From contig CM076997.1 of the NCBI GenBank assembly GCA_039090855.1, forward strand, positions 161,416,709 through 161,480,708: DNA of 64,000 bases, in the 5' to 3' direction. Below are positions 1-11,831 of the stretch, in pieces; position 1 is the first letter of the stretch; every line of letters starts with the position of its first letter. The notes under the pieces are model-generated. The model worked only from the letters and a program-made list of their open reading frames with translations, ran no database searches and was not told the origin of the DNA. The position numbers were made by a program, and so were the translations under genes. This DNA comes from Macrothele yani (Eukaryota; Arthropoda; Arachnida; Araneae; Macrothelidae).

Positions 1-2560
1 TATACCACCTTAAACGACTAGGAATACAGAAAGGAAATACAATGAATAATATTTTGGCAATAACGTTACAGTTTATGGTGAATTTTTGTAAGTATTTTTT
101 ATATTAGCTATCTTCTCCCTACCAAAGGTGGATGAATGCTGCTTTCTGTTCACCAATTGAAAAGTATCAATATCCGAGATACATCCCTGACAGTTTGTAT
201 ATATTTTTAATGATTAATCAGTCCGCATTTAATAGATATTGGCGACTATTTGAGACACTCGCCAGCATGAATATAGAAATGAGTACATCAGTCCTAAAAA
301 GATATATCACAATTTCTGGATTACATTACTACCTCTTACCTAACGATACTTCGGTAACTACTTTTAGCTATTTTTAGATCTCTGTTTATTGAGGAAGTCC
401 CTAGGCAGTCACAAACATTTTCTACATCCTTTTATGGACCGCACATGTGGAAATTCTTGCCCCAATATCTTTTTCCGTATTTTTTTTCTCTTCTCTCATT
501 GGTTTCGTTGACATATTTGTTTTAAAAGCCTTTAATCTTTACAGATGCAGATGGTCATAGTGAACCCGTCTGTCTTCAGCTGTTTCGATGAAACATTTAT
601 AGCTTTTTCGAACGTAAAACTTATCGAGGCAGTTTTATGGCTTACGTCAACAGCATGTGACTCCTGCGTGGGTAAGTATTTGCATAATTGATATCTGCAG
701 CAGGGAAAATGTGTTTCTCTTGTTACAGATGTTTTTCCACAATGCAAAATTGCAGAATTATTTTATTGTTTCAAAGTCCGGTTGCTTAAAGTCTTTAATT
801 AAGGATAGATAAACCTCTGTATTCTTTTGTCCATTTCTAAATCTTTTGTTCGCCATGCAAATCGTCCACCTTGGTGAAATAATATCGAACCTAAAATAAA
901 ATTCCTAATTTGAAACAAAGCTCTGTCGGAGGGAGTTTTATAATCATCTGCGAAGGTTTTAGAAATATTTTTGTAAAAGACATAACGGAATAATTTTATT
1001 TGGAAAGTTGCCCTTGGTTAAAATTTAATTGAAAGTGTAACCACTAACGTAAAATGTTCAAAAGATCTTTTGTCTTATGGATGTAACGATACCATTTCTC
1101 TAATTTATATTCTTTTGTGACATTCTGCTTTGCTTTATAATACTCACTCTTTCATACAAAACAAATATTTTCTAGTATATTTAGTTTGGTATTCCTTTTT
1201 ATTACTCATTTTGAGCTCCAATTTGAGGGATCTTAACTCTATTTTGCACAATGCTCTTTTTCCACTTGACAATTACTTTTTATTACTAAAATAAATACTT
1301 TTTAGAATTTCTAATATGCTTCACTTGGTCTCTCCACTTCGATTATTTATTTAATTTGTTTCGCAGCTGCATTCAGTTTTAAACTACCTTTCCTTCTATT
1401 GCTATAATTTTACCATTTTCTCTTTTGGATTCTTTCTGCGTTTTCTTCTATGTCGTGTTTAGTTTCCTTTTCATATTCCACGTGTTCCAATTCTATTTCA
1501 CAACTTTTAATTACACTTCCATAGTTTTTCTTAGATCTTTCGCTGTTATTTTTCGGAGTGCAGTTTTTGTTTTCTTCATTTAGTGTCTTCATTTTTTCTT
1601 GCATTTATCATTTACTTTTGCAATTGCAGTTTCTAGTCATTCTTTTTAATATTCCGATGTAACCTCTTCCAATATTATTATTTCCTTCTCAACAATAACT
1701 ATTCAGACATTTTAAAGTTTTTTCTCGTCATTCACTTTTTTAAACTTTTTATTGTAGAATTTTCAGTGTATGTTTAGGATTTTGCCATATCCATTATGTT
1801 TTTTTTTCTTTTGTATCAGTTTTTATAGCTGCAGTTTTGAATATTTCATTAAATTTTCAATGATCACCCTCTATTCTTTCAATTTGAATCTTCTTCCTAT
1901 TGTACCCTATGTAATAAGAAGTCATGTCCTCCAGTAACGACAATTTTCAGATTTAAAATATTTATTTATTTATTAGTTAAATGTTAATACATTTATTAGT
2001 TTAATCTAATTGGGAAATGAATCTGAAAATCAAAACTTATTGTGAGCAAAATTGTAATCTGCGATTATTTTAAAATGTGGCAGTGCTTGAATAATTTTTT
2101 AGCCATTGATTTATAGGTAATGCTTCCGAATGACCTCATTCAATGAATTATCGTAGGAAAGGTTAACGTATGCTTTTGTGAATCATGGACAAGCACATAA
2201 ACTAAGCGATGATCTTTTTGACTGACACTATGGTATCCCTTCTGATAGCGTATTCAGTAAAAAAGATTTTAAACCCACATTTTTGAAGATGTCTAATTAG
2301 AAAAAGATGCCAATGAGAGCATTGTCGAGAATAATTAAATAAGTTTGCAACAGTATACAATTAACGTGCGAAATGTTAGAAAACTCAACCGAAAGAAGCA
2401 TTTCTAAGCAACGAAGGATCATAATTGTTTGCTGTGTTGCGGTATTTCTGTTAAGCAAATTTTTACTTCTGCTTTCAAAGACCGGCGAAAAAGATTCGCT
2501 CTATATTACACGAATAGAAACACATCAAAACTATGACTATGAATCATGAAAAAAACTGAA
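1..2560. other. AT-rich non-coding DNA, no recognisable gene
   Basis: I see no conserved coding segment, splice-bounded exon or transposon terminus here. The short open frames are compatible with chance in AT-rich sequence, and long T-rich runs occur at about 1140-1860. It is probably intronic or intergenic. Confidence 0.5.
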
Positions 2561-2790
2561 TAAAAATAATATAAAAATAATAAATAATATAAAAAGATTA
2601 TAACATATATGTAATAAAAATATAAAAAAATAAATATATGATAATAATATATAAAATAAATATATATTTAAGTTAATATTATATATAGACATACGTGTAT
2701 ATATATTTTTATTTATTCAAATTAATATATAAAATGTAAAAAATATATTTATATTATGTATAAAAATTAATAATATGAAACAAATAATGA
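2560..2790. repeat. AT-rich low-complexity tract
   Basis: More than 200 bases are almost pure A/T, with repeated ATAATA, TATATA and AAATAT words. There is no coding content. It is the most extreme base-composition patch in the window. Confidence 0.8.
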
Positions 2791-2880
2791 ATCATCGTTA
2801 AAACTATTTTTAATTTTCATTACAAAAGTTCTAGGCTTTAGAATTCGAAACATTTAGACCAAGGGACCTCCATAACGCAT

Positions 2881-2903
2881 GATGAACGCAGCATGCGTTC
2901 ATC
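2881..2903. repeat. Short perfect inverted repeat
   Basis: GATGAACGCA is followed by GCA and then TGCGTTCATC, giving a perfect 10-bp stem with a 3-nt loop. No gene is attached to it, so any role is unknown. Confidence 0.7.
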
Positions 2904-2959
2904 TGAGTACTTCGTGGAAATCGTTTGAGTTGAACCGGACTTCGAATCTTGTATGAGTC

Positions 2960-2961
<2 letters not shown>

Positions 2962-3007
<46 letters not shown>
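2962..3007. repeat. (TG)n microsatellite running into CG repeats
   Basis: About 38 bases of alternating TG are followed by GCGCGCGCG. This is an ordinary dinucleotide microsatellite of alternating purine-pyrimidine sequence. Confidence 0.9.
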
Positions 3008-3008
<1 letters not shown>

Positions 3009-3729
3009 CTAAAGCATTGATTCTGTGTCGCCTGCCCTTAGAAAAGGACAAGCCACTCGTTAAATGCCAACAAGAGTGGTAAAAGCTAGAAAATAAGGTT
3101 AACCGCTCTCCTCACGATTTTCCTCTTGTGTTAAAAACGGTGAGCATTTCCCATCTACAAAGATGTCATCGAAAAATAATAGATTGTGGTGAAAACATTC
3201 TGCAAAAGAACACGCGAGATTAGAAATTGATCTAAGAGCTGAAATTTTCCTGGCAGCCACTGGTTCGAAATTTTGCTTGGAATGTGAGTTTTTCTCATCC
3301 CGAGGGTCTTGGTATTTTTTTTACTAATTTTATTATGCTGTACATCATTCTCACCAACATTTGTTCTCCCAACATGCACGCTGAAATGCCAGTATATTAG
3401 TTACCCCTGCCCTCGTCATACAAATGATTCACTCTAACAGGCATGAAGATAGGTAATCTCCGTGTGCTGTATAAATAAGACACACAAGCCGTACGGACAT
3501 CAGTGGAGCCGCGAATGGCGTAATGGAAAGGAGGAACCGGCTTCAGACTACACGGTCGTAGCATCAATCCCAGGTACAGACATTTCTCAAATAACACCCC
3601 AACTGCGACCAGAGTACAAATTCATGGGCATTATTCAAATCACAGGGATGATGACATCTGAAATGTGTGGTAAATAAAGATGTGCAGTCGATGTCATCTA
3701 TCATGTAGCAGTGCCACAGTCACAGGCGA
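3008..3729. other. No recognisable gene
   Basis: Two short opposing open frames occur at 3155-3379 (-) and 3462-3677 (+), but neither resembles a family I know. A TATAAATA-like word lies near 3469. Nothing firm can be assigned. Confidence 0.4.
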
Positions 3730-4561
3730 AGCAGCTGTTGTGGAGTAATTGTCGACAATTTCAGATCTCAGTGACATCAAAGAAAGCATGATCATTGGCG
3801 CGAGTATCGCAGGAGTTTCAATAAGTACAGCAGCAGAAATAATAGATGTAACACCAGGAATTGAATAGAAGATTACGACTACCTGTCAAAAATTACACTA
3901 TGTTACTTCCGAAAGTGCAAACAGTGGACGCCATACGAAGATGCTACTTTGGAATAGGTGAACGTTGGCAGGGTTGTACACCCGAAACACAGTAGGTACC
4001 ACAGCACCAGCAAATAGCAGCAGAGTTTAACACAAGTCGGAATGATCCCGTTTCCGTCATAACAGTTCTTAGGGAACTTCATCATGCCTGTATTTATGGT
4101 GGTGCTGCAATCCACAAACCTATGGTTATCATCATCAATGGTGGAAAATGTGTAAGAATGGCAGCGTGCAATCTGGTCTGATGACTCGGGCTTCACATAG
4201 TTTTCCATCACTAGTACGGTGTATGTCTGGCGGAAAGCTGTATACGTGTACCGCGCAAACAGTTTGATTTCGACTGTGAAGCATAGAGGTGGATCCTTGA
4301 TGCTGCAGGGTTGCATATCCTGGCATTACTTAGGGCCATTGGTTATTTTGATTGGTAGTGTGATGTCTGCGAAGTACGAAACTATCCTCATTGACCAGCC
4401 AACGTTGTAGGTACTGTTCACTAATGACATACCCTGGTTTCTAGCAGATAATGCACACGTGCATTGTAAGAATCGGTGTTTACAGAGCTTGAGGATGAGG
4501 TACAGCGTCTACCCTGGTCTCCTCAATCTCCAGACCGTGATATTATTGAGCATTAGCGGGA
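3730..4561 (+). pseudogene. Decayed Tc1-like transposase
   Basis: Translated across frame changes, this segment shows remnants of a Tc1/mariner-superfamily transposase in the expected order. There is an N-terminal patch like SDIKESMIIGA (about 3770-3800), then a stretch around 4170-4330 resembling the catalytic-core segment RVYVWRKA...GCISWHYLGPLV, then LADNAHVH (about 4443-4465) matching the QQDNAPxH motif around the second catalytic aspartate, and finally an IIEH-like motif at 4540-4556. Stops and frameshifts are frequent, so it is dead. The 3' part is cut off where an RTE LINE begins at about 4562. TIRs were not identified. Confidence 0.6.
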
Positions 4562-6362
4562 TCATCATCATCATCATTGTCAACAATTATCAATCCACTG
4601 CTGGACGAAGGTCTCCCCAAGTTTCCTCCACAACGGTCTGTCTTGTGCCAGTCTCCTCCATGTCACCCCTGCATACTTTCGAATTTCATCCACCCATCTC
4701 CCATGTGGTCTTCTTCTGGGTCTTTTCCTGTCCCTTGGAATCCAATCTAAAATTTCGGCTGTCCATCGATGATCTGTCCTTCTGGCAGTATGTCCAGCCC
4801 ATTGCCATTTCAGGGATTTAACTCTGATCATGATGTCTTCTACTCTTGTCATTTCTCAGATCCACGAGTTCCTCTTCTTATCTCTCATGGTTACACCAAG
4901 TATGCATCTCTCCATGCTTCTTTGAGTTGTCTGAAGCCTTTGTATGTCTCTTTTTTTAGTTAAGGTCCACGTCTCTGCACCATACGTAAGCACTGGAAGG
5001 ATGCATTGATCAAACACTTTTCTTTTAAGACATAATGGCATATTGCTCGTGAAAATTATGCTGTTTCTTCCAAAAGCTCTCCAGGCAAGTTTTGTACGCC
5101 GATTAATTTCTTCATCAATGTGACCCTCACTTGATATCTGCTGTCCAAGATAAACGTACGTGTCTGCTATCTCCAGCTTTTCTCCATCAATCGATAAATC
5201 TTCATTTCTGAAGCTCTGATGGGATAGTTGCAAAAATGACTACGTCAATAGCAAAACGAAGGTGGATTATATAATCTCCATTAATCTTTATCCCCTTGTT
5301 TTCCCAGCTCAGCGACTAAAAGACACCCTACAATGTGGCATTAAAGAGCTTCGGAGGTATGGTGTCACCTTGTCTCACTCCCTTTCCAATTTTTATGTGT
5401 GTTGTATTTTCAAACAGCCTAATCTTTGCACTTGCATTTTCATAGATGTTATTAATAATATTAATGTATGCATCTTCAATACCGCAGGTTTTCAGAGCCA
5501 TTGTAACTGCTGATGGTTTCACCGAATCAAAGGCTTTTTCATAATCGATAAAAGCCATGCACAATGGAAGTTCATATTCCCTCGCTCTTTCAATTAGTTC
5601 TCTCAGCACATGGATATGATCTATTGTGCTGTAGCTACTCCTGAATCCAGCTTGTTCTTTCGGTTGAGCCATGTCCAGTGTTACCTTCAAGCGGTGTGAA
5701 AGAACTTTAGTGAAGATTTTATAAACTACTGATAGGAGGCTGATAGGTCTGTAGTTTCCGAGATCCTCAATGTCACCTTTCTTATGTAGCAGGATCATTG
5801 TAGCGGTGTTCCAATCCTCAGGAATCTTTCCTTCATTAAGGCATCGAGTGAAAATTTGGGCGAGTACTGTTTCGATTTCTCCACTTGCTTCTTGTATGAT
5901 GTCTACAGTAATTCCATCTTCTCCTGGAGCTTTTCCCCGCTTCATGTTCTTGATTGCATGTGCAACTTCTGCTGGAAGGACTGGAGGAACTCTGGTACTG
6001 GTATCTTTCATGATGTCTGGAGTGCATGTATCATCCCTTTCATATAATTTGGAGTAGAAATCTTTCACTCTTGTCAAAATTTCGCCTCTATTTCTTGTTA
6101 CAGAACCATCTTCTTTTCTCAGTGCCATAATCTGTTTTTTCCCTTACTGAGATGTCCCTTTGCTATCTTTAGGCTTTGGTTGTTTTCAATTGCTTTCCTC
6201 ACTAGTTCACAGTTGAATTTTCTTACGTCTTCAGTGATACTTTTTCGTACTGTCTTGCATAGCTCTATATATTCCACTTTGGAAGTCACATCTTCTTTAG
6301 TTGTCCTCATCTCTCTTCTTTTTGCATCAACATTTTCGTTTTTCCTGATAATTTATTTACAT
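4562..6362 (-). pseudogene. 5'-truncated RTE-clade LINE copy
   Basis: This is a second copy of the RTE LINE at 43964-47053, in the same orientation and close in sequence. It covers the reverse-transcriptase part and C-terminus, roughly residues 365-986 of the intact copy; the endonuclease half is missing. Its 3' end is the family's ATG-type microsatellite tail (CATCATCATC on this strand at 4562-4576). Damage includes a deletion of about 95 bp near 5217 relative to the intact copy, a change in the catalytic FADD box (reads FAID), and several frameshifts. At the truncated end a short local duplication (CATGCAACTT twice, about 6361-6396) marks the 5' junction. It inserted into the decayed Tc1 element. 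Confidence 0.9.
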
Positions 6363-6589
6363 GCAACTTGTTCTTAGACCCATTACATGCAACTTTTTCT
6401 TAGCGGGGATATGTGGATCAAAAGGTCAGATCACGCTTTCCACCTGCAACGTTTGGATATATTTACCGGAAGAATGGTCCCAAATTCCATTATCTTATGT
6501 GCACGACTCGTATAAGTCTATTCCAAGTCAAATTAATAAAAAGTTCTCACAGACAGTAGATGTAGGTTAATGAGCACTGAACAACTGGT

Positions 6590-6840
6590 TACTCGCCGTC
6601 CATCGGATGGGCATGTTAAGGCGTCGGCCATGTGGCACCAGATCCCTCTGGTAAAGATAGAATCGCCTGTTCTCTTCCCTCACTCCTGCTCCCACTCTCG
6701 GAATTGCTCACTGTGACGCCCTAGTGGGGCACTCCTAACCATGCAGACATGCACTTTCAATCTGGCACTCCCACTTTCCTTGTTGGTCTAACTACTGTGA
6801 CTTCTTCTGTAAGTCCCATTGGACATAAATAGTTGATGCA
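6590..6840 (+). mobile_element. Partial SINE-like repeat, family B
   Basis: The core GCCGTCCATCGGATGGGCA followed by TGTTAAGGCGTCGGCC resembles 63195-63230 (CCGTGCATCGGACGAGCACG and following), where the repeat has a complete tRNA-like head. Here the head is absent or too diverged to see. The downstream part is C/T-rich, as in the 63-kb copy. Family membership is inferred from this internal similarity only. Confidence 0.4.
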
Positions 6841-7077
6841 AACCTTCCGAAAATTAGTGGTTGTAATCGAGCCTCATTTTACTTTTGATTGAGTAACAAA
6901 TTTTGCAAAACCAGTATACTCGGAGGCTTTGAACACGACATGATGGTTGGAGGCAAGAGTGCCGGATTCTCGCGTATCCAAAACGGCCGTTCTCTAGAGC
7001 TTTTGACGCACAAACATAGCAGTGACTTGCCATCCGTGGTCTAACAAGTAAAACATTTTTAGAGATCGGCGAGCCAA

Positions 7078-7361
7078 TATACTGTTAAAAAGTTTCTGGT
7101 AAGTTGCACCAAAAGGTGGTACTACAACAACTGCACTACTTTCTGAGAAAAGATCCACCATTGTGTGGCGCAAACGAAACCAGATAACATGATGTAATTG
7201 TGCTCCACATTATGGTACTAAGTTGCACTGTATTATTGTGCAAGGATGTACCATATTGTTGGATTTGTTTGCTCCACAAAGTGGTGTATCTTTTCTCAGA
7301 AAGTGGTGCAGCTGGTGTAGCCAGATTTTGGTGCAACTTACCACAAAATTTTAACAGTATA
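7078..7361. mobile_element. Palindromic MITE with long TIRs
   Basis: The left end TATACTGTTAAAAAGTTTCT, continuing into GGTAAGTTGCACCAAAA, is the near-complement of the right end TTGGTGCAACTTACC...TTTTAACAGTATA. The complementarity continues inward (CTTTCTGAGAAAAGATCCACC against GGTGTATCTTTTCTCAGAAAG), so nearly the whole 284-bp unit is a palindrome. There is no coding capacity. This is the structure of a miniature inverted-repeat transposable element. A TA target duplication is possible but cannot be separated from the TATA end of the TIR. Confidence 0.8.
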
Positions 7362-8603
7362 GACAGAAGTAGCTGGTGGAGCAGAGATTTCAAAGAAGAA
7401 TGGTTCTATGGTCATCGGCTCCTGTAGCACATTCACCGGTCTCATTGAATGCAGGATTTTCACCAGTATCCATTAGCACTTCTGATCCAGTATTTGATTT
7501 CGATCAAAGATTGCTGAAGGTTTTTATGGAGTTAAACCTACGCTACGACTGTTCGTGAAAAGTCCAGAAAGACAGCAGTTTTGGAGATAGTGGAACCTGC
7601 ACGCGTCTGGAGCCAACTATAATAGAACGTTAAAAGTCACACAAATCATTTGTTTTTTTCCTTTCGAAGGTCAATTAAACGCTAACTGATGCTCTACGAT
7701 CTACTATGCATAATGTATGCCACATATCGGGCTTATGTGCAGTCTTTAGTAATGGAGTGAGTCCTTTATGTGATAAAATCAGATCCTACAGCAGTCCTTA
7801 GTTTATACCCGCTATTTTTGCTACCATATGCTCAGCTGTTCTATAGTTACCTCTCCAAGGAGTTTTAAAAGCATCTTCGGTAGTTGCACATTGTAGCTAT
7901 GCAGGAAAATGTTCTCCCATAACTTGGTCAGAGCTTCAATGCAGCAAGAAAAAATTAGCTGGAAAAGCGATTCATTGATGGGAAATGGAAGAAACTTTTC
8001 AAAGCCGATGGGAAAATGCAGGATGTATGTAAGGCTTAAAGCTTCTAAAAAGAACGCTCGTGGCAGTAACGGTAAAAGAAAGGCACAGCTTCCACTACCA
8101 ACGTAGCTCAGAATGATGGGTTTACTGAGAATCAGGGAGTACAAATTACGTAATAAGAAGAATTCGTCTTTTCTACAGGACATGAAAGAACTCCAGAAAT
8201 CGTTCTCGTGTACTTATCCGAGCGCTGAGAATAAGTAGTATTGCAGTATTACACAAATTTATGTTTACTGTGTCAGCAAATGGCTAGGGTAAAATCCCCA
8301 TCTAATCCGAAAAAGGAATTCTAGCATTTTTTCATAAGAGTTGCGGAAAAAATGTTGATATTGCTATAAAAGTGAAAAAAGGTATTTAAAAGAAACCGAA
8401 AGTGAAGCATTTTTTGGAACAAATATTCTCATTATGACCTAGGAGGTAAATTTTGAAATTTTAACCTCAGTTTCTTCTTAAAAAAGGTATTAGCTTTTTA
8501 CAGAGACACATTTCAAGAGACAGTCATCGAGCCAACGATTCTTTTCGTACGGCTTTGAGATCTACCTTCTCACTTTTATATCACTTTGTATCAGACATTA
8601 AAA
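7362..8603. other. No recognisable gene
   Basis: Open frames of up to 120 codons (7821-8183, -) show no family resemblance. No exon-like block flanked by splice sites stands out. Confidence 0.4.
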
Positions 8604-8651
8604 ATGTTGCATAGAAATCTTTCATGTAGAGACTATAACGACCCAAAAGAG

Positions 8652-9906
8652 GGTGAGTCGAACGTTTGGCAATATTTGCATAAACGCAAGTGCTGCTCCG
8701 GGTAGTTGAAGTGCTTCAACTAGTTCAAGTCTTGCACTGGAGTCCTTCGAAATGGATAGAGACTGGTGGAAGTTACTTTTTACAGCATTTCATGTGGTCG
8801 TTTGGTCAGTGGTTAGGAGGCCTAAAATATGAAAAGCCACAACCGGCTAATTAGAGGACATTTGCTTTACGAGTTTGCACTCGGCCATAACGCTGCTCAA
8901 GCAACACGAAACATTTGTCATGCGAAAGGGGAAGGTTCCGTGGACCACAGCACTGTAAACAGATGGTTCAAGAACGTTCGTTCAATTGACAGAAACCTCG
9001 ACGATCAGCCAAGGTCAGGTAGGCTGATAACCTAGACTTCGGACGACGTGCGCCAGACCGTAAAAGCAAATGCAAAATCCAACACTCAGATATTATCAGG
9101 CGAGCTGGAAATATCACAGACCACCGTGGTTCACCGCATTCAGGACCTCAGCAAGGTCTACAGGAGCTGTGGTATTGTATCTAACGAACTGACGCCAGCT
9201 AAAGCAAACTGCCGAGTGGAAGTATGCTCGAAACTTCTATAAAATCCGCGCGATGTACGTTTCATTAATTGAATTGTTACGCACGATGACAAGTGGGTCT
9301 ATTTCCGTTATCCTAACACACAACAGCAGTGCTTGAGTCCGGGATAGCTTCCTGAACCTGTTGCCAAACTTGGGAGCTTCGAGCACAAAGTGATGCTCTG
9401 CGTCTGGTGGAATTTCCAGGGGATAATCCATTACGAATTTGTTTCAGACGTTCGGACCATCAATGCCAACCTCTACTCTGAAGAGTTGGAGAGGATGTAT
9501 GCCGTTTTGGAGGAGACGTACGCGGTATTGGTGAACAGAATGCGCGCACTCTACAGCAGGACAACGCTCGTCCTCATACCGCGCGAACGACCCGGGTAGA
9601 ACTCCTGGAACTAAAAGGCATCGAACCGATGCCACAGCCAGCATATAGTCAAGATCTTGCCCCTTCGGATTATTGCTTGTTCCGGTCAATGGCTCCCTTT
9701 CTTCGCGGGTGGCATTTTAACAACCAGGAAGAGTTGGGAGAAGGAGTCCTTCTCCCAACTTTTTCTCGGAATCGAAGAACTGGCGGACAGATGGCTAAAG
9801 ACGGTGTAACACGATGGTCTATACTCTAACTGCTAGTCATCTTTCGTCGTAAAGGTACCTATGGAAACATAAAGTGATCCAAATATTGCTAAACGTTTGA
9901 CACACA
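8652..9906 (+). mobile_element. Mariner-like element with readable TIRs
   Basis: The left TIR at 8652-8680 (GAGTCGAACGTTTGGCAATA) is matched in inverse orientation at 9878-9906 (TATTGCTAAACGTTTGACAC). They agree over about 27 bp with a few mismatches and bracket a mariner transposase pseudogene. A 41-bp direct repeat lies just outside both TIRs (8604-8644 and 9922-9962), which is not normal for mariner and is discussed under findings. Confidence 0.75.
8829..9830 (+). pseudogene. Mariner transposase pseudogene
   Basis: The frame opens with a helix-turn-helix N-terminus typical of mariner (RGHLLYEFALGHNAAQATRNI, then STVNRWFKNVRS and DDQPRSGRL). After a stop at about 9033 it continues through a second HTH-like segment (GELEISQTTVVHRIQDL) and a catalytic region. 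The motif QQDNARPHTAR can be read at about 9553-9586 in a different frame from the flanking parts, and YSQDLAPSDYCLF at about 9643-9683. The catalytic aspartates are therefore still visible, but the frame is broken at several points. In life this enzyme would cut and paste the element at TA sites; this copy cannot make it. Confidence 0.8.
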
Positions 9907-9962
9907 ATCTGTACATTGAACATGTTGCAGAGAAGTCTGTCATGTAGAAATTGTAACGACCC

Positions 9963-10934
9963 TGGCTCTTTTCGACCTTTTTACCAATACAGATGCGATC
10001 CAGCGAGAGCCATAACATATTTTTGTTGGTCCGATCCTTAAAATTACACATTTCAAAACTGTAGAGCCTTAGCGATAATTACAATAAGTAATTTTATTAG
10101 TAGGTCACTTTGTGGCTTGGGAATTGCCGTGGGGCAGGATAATGGAACGCTATAGATTGGCCTGGTCTCCGTCAGTCTTGCTTACCAAAGACCCTCTTCG
10201 TGATTTATGTAACATGACGCTGCGCCGCAATACGAAAGTCGGTTTTCCAAATTCGCCCCTTTCCTCAAACACCAATTCTCGAACGATCGACCTCCCAATC
10301 TGGACCAAGATACCGTCTGCCTCCTTGGACCTCCGAAGAAGTTCCTTCTTGAAAACTTAAGAAAATATCCACTCCCAAATTTTCGGGTTTCCCAGTTAAT
10401 CTTCATCTAATTTGAGCTACCTGTAAACACCCGTAAGCGCGCGTTTTTCTCATTATTGTACCCCTCAAAATAGTCCCATTTCACAAGATAGGTACAATAC
10501 ATTTCAAAAACTTGGACATTCTTATATACTAAACTGATTCTAATGCGGCTAATCACGTGTTATCGAACACAAACAGCCTAAAATATGCTTTTTTCGTCCG
10601 CTCTGCACTGAAACGGCCCGAACAAAGAAATTCCACGTGGGAATGAATATAAAATTACATATTTCTAACTATGCTTAATAAATTGGATGTTAGAGAATCT
10701 TACAGGGATAGTATCAAGACATTTATTTTTTTCTGAGGGAGAAAAGAGAGTATATAGTAAATAAAAATAACGCACAACTCGAATTTGTGTTTCTCGTAGT
10801 GCTGACACAGAAAGTTTACTGGCCATAGGCAAACATAATCACATTTACAATTGCAAGATCATAAGTAATTTAGAGAACAGAAATGTTAGCATGAAAGGCA
10901 AGCGGGAAACACTGGCAGCCACCACTGAGACTGA
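9963..10934. other. No recognisable gene
   Basis: An open frame and its antisense shadow at 10112-10406 do not resemble a known family. Nothing else is assignable. Confidence 0.4.
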
Positions 10935-11150
10935 GTAGTCAAAGACTTTGGTGTGTGCATAATCGTCTGGCCCGGGCTTGGGTTCAAATCTCTGATAATT
11001 CATGGGTGCTCTACTTGTCTTACGGCGCTAGCTCTCTACTCTCCCTGGAACCAGGAACCTTAAATTAGGGATAAGCATTTTGTTATAGCATTCAGAGAAC
11101 GTCATGGTGGTCTTTAAATCCCCAAATCAATAAATAAATAAACACTGGTG
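10935..11150 (+). mobile_element. Diverged tRNA-derived SINE, family A
   Basis: The body matches the family A SINEs at 17532 and 18903: CTTGTCTTACGGCGCTAGCT, then CCCTGGAACCAGGAACC, TTAAATTAGGGA, and a 3' ATGGTGGTC...AAATCC segment before an A-rich tail (AATAAATAAATAAA). The head region has a box-B-like GGGTTCAAATCTC at about 10980. It is an older copy than the 17-19 kb ones. Confidence 0.7.
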
Positions 11151-11831
11151 ACTTTTAGCAGTAGTCAAGCCCAAAGGTATTGGATCAGTCATCTACACGA
11201 AGGATGGAATAATTTGGCAGTTGGTAGAATAATCAGCCGATACCGAAATCGTGCTGATTCGTGCAGATGAAATCTTATGTACACTGTAAGACATTTTCTG
11301 AAATTCACGAGCCACCATCCGTCATTGCTTTCGTGAATTAAGGAAACATATTTCTTATACAACTTTTTCCATCAAATAACAGAAAGAAACCTAAATTTCA
11401 CGGGGTTTTCGTAATACGGGAAAATTTAGAATTTTGAGAAACCTTTCCGCAGTTTCTTTCTTATATTGAGGATAAATTACAGTTTTTGATACGTGTTAAC
11501 GGAAAATTGTGAATTTTCAGAAACCTTTCAGTTATTCCTTTCATATATTATCGGAAAAACTTCGTTCTCACTTTTTCCTTATCCGTATGACGAGAAATTA
11601 CCGGTCATAGGAGCGACTGATGAGAATACTTGAGGTCTGGTTAACTTTAAAATTTCAATCGTCTGTCGAAATTTAAAGGTCCGTAGAGAGATAAGATATT
11701 GGATTTTGCTTATTGTGGTACAGCATATTTCTTCTCCTCTTCCCTATTTTGTGCACCAGCTATTTATTTTATATTGTGTTACTGTAAGAAACCGGATATT
11801 TAACTTATTGTACAGATAGCTGCACGATGTA

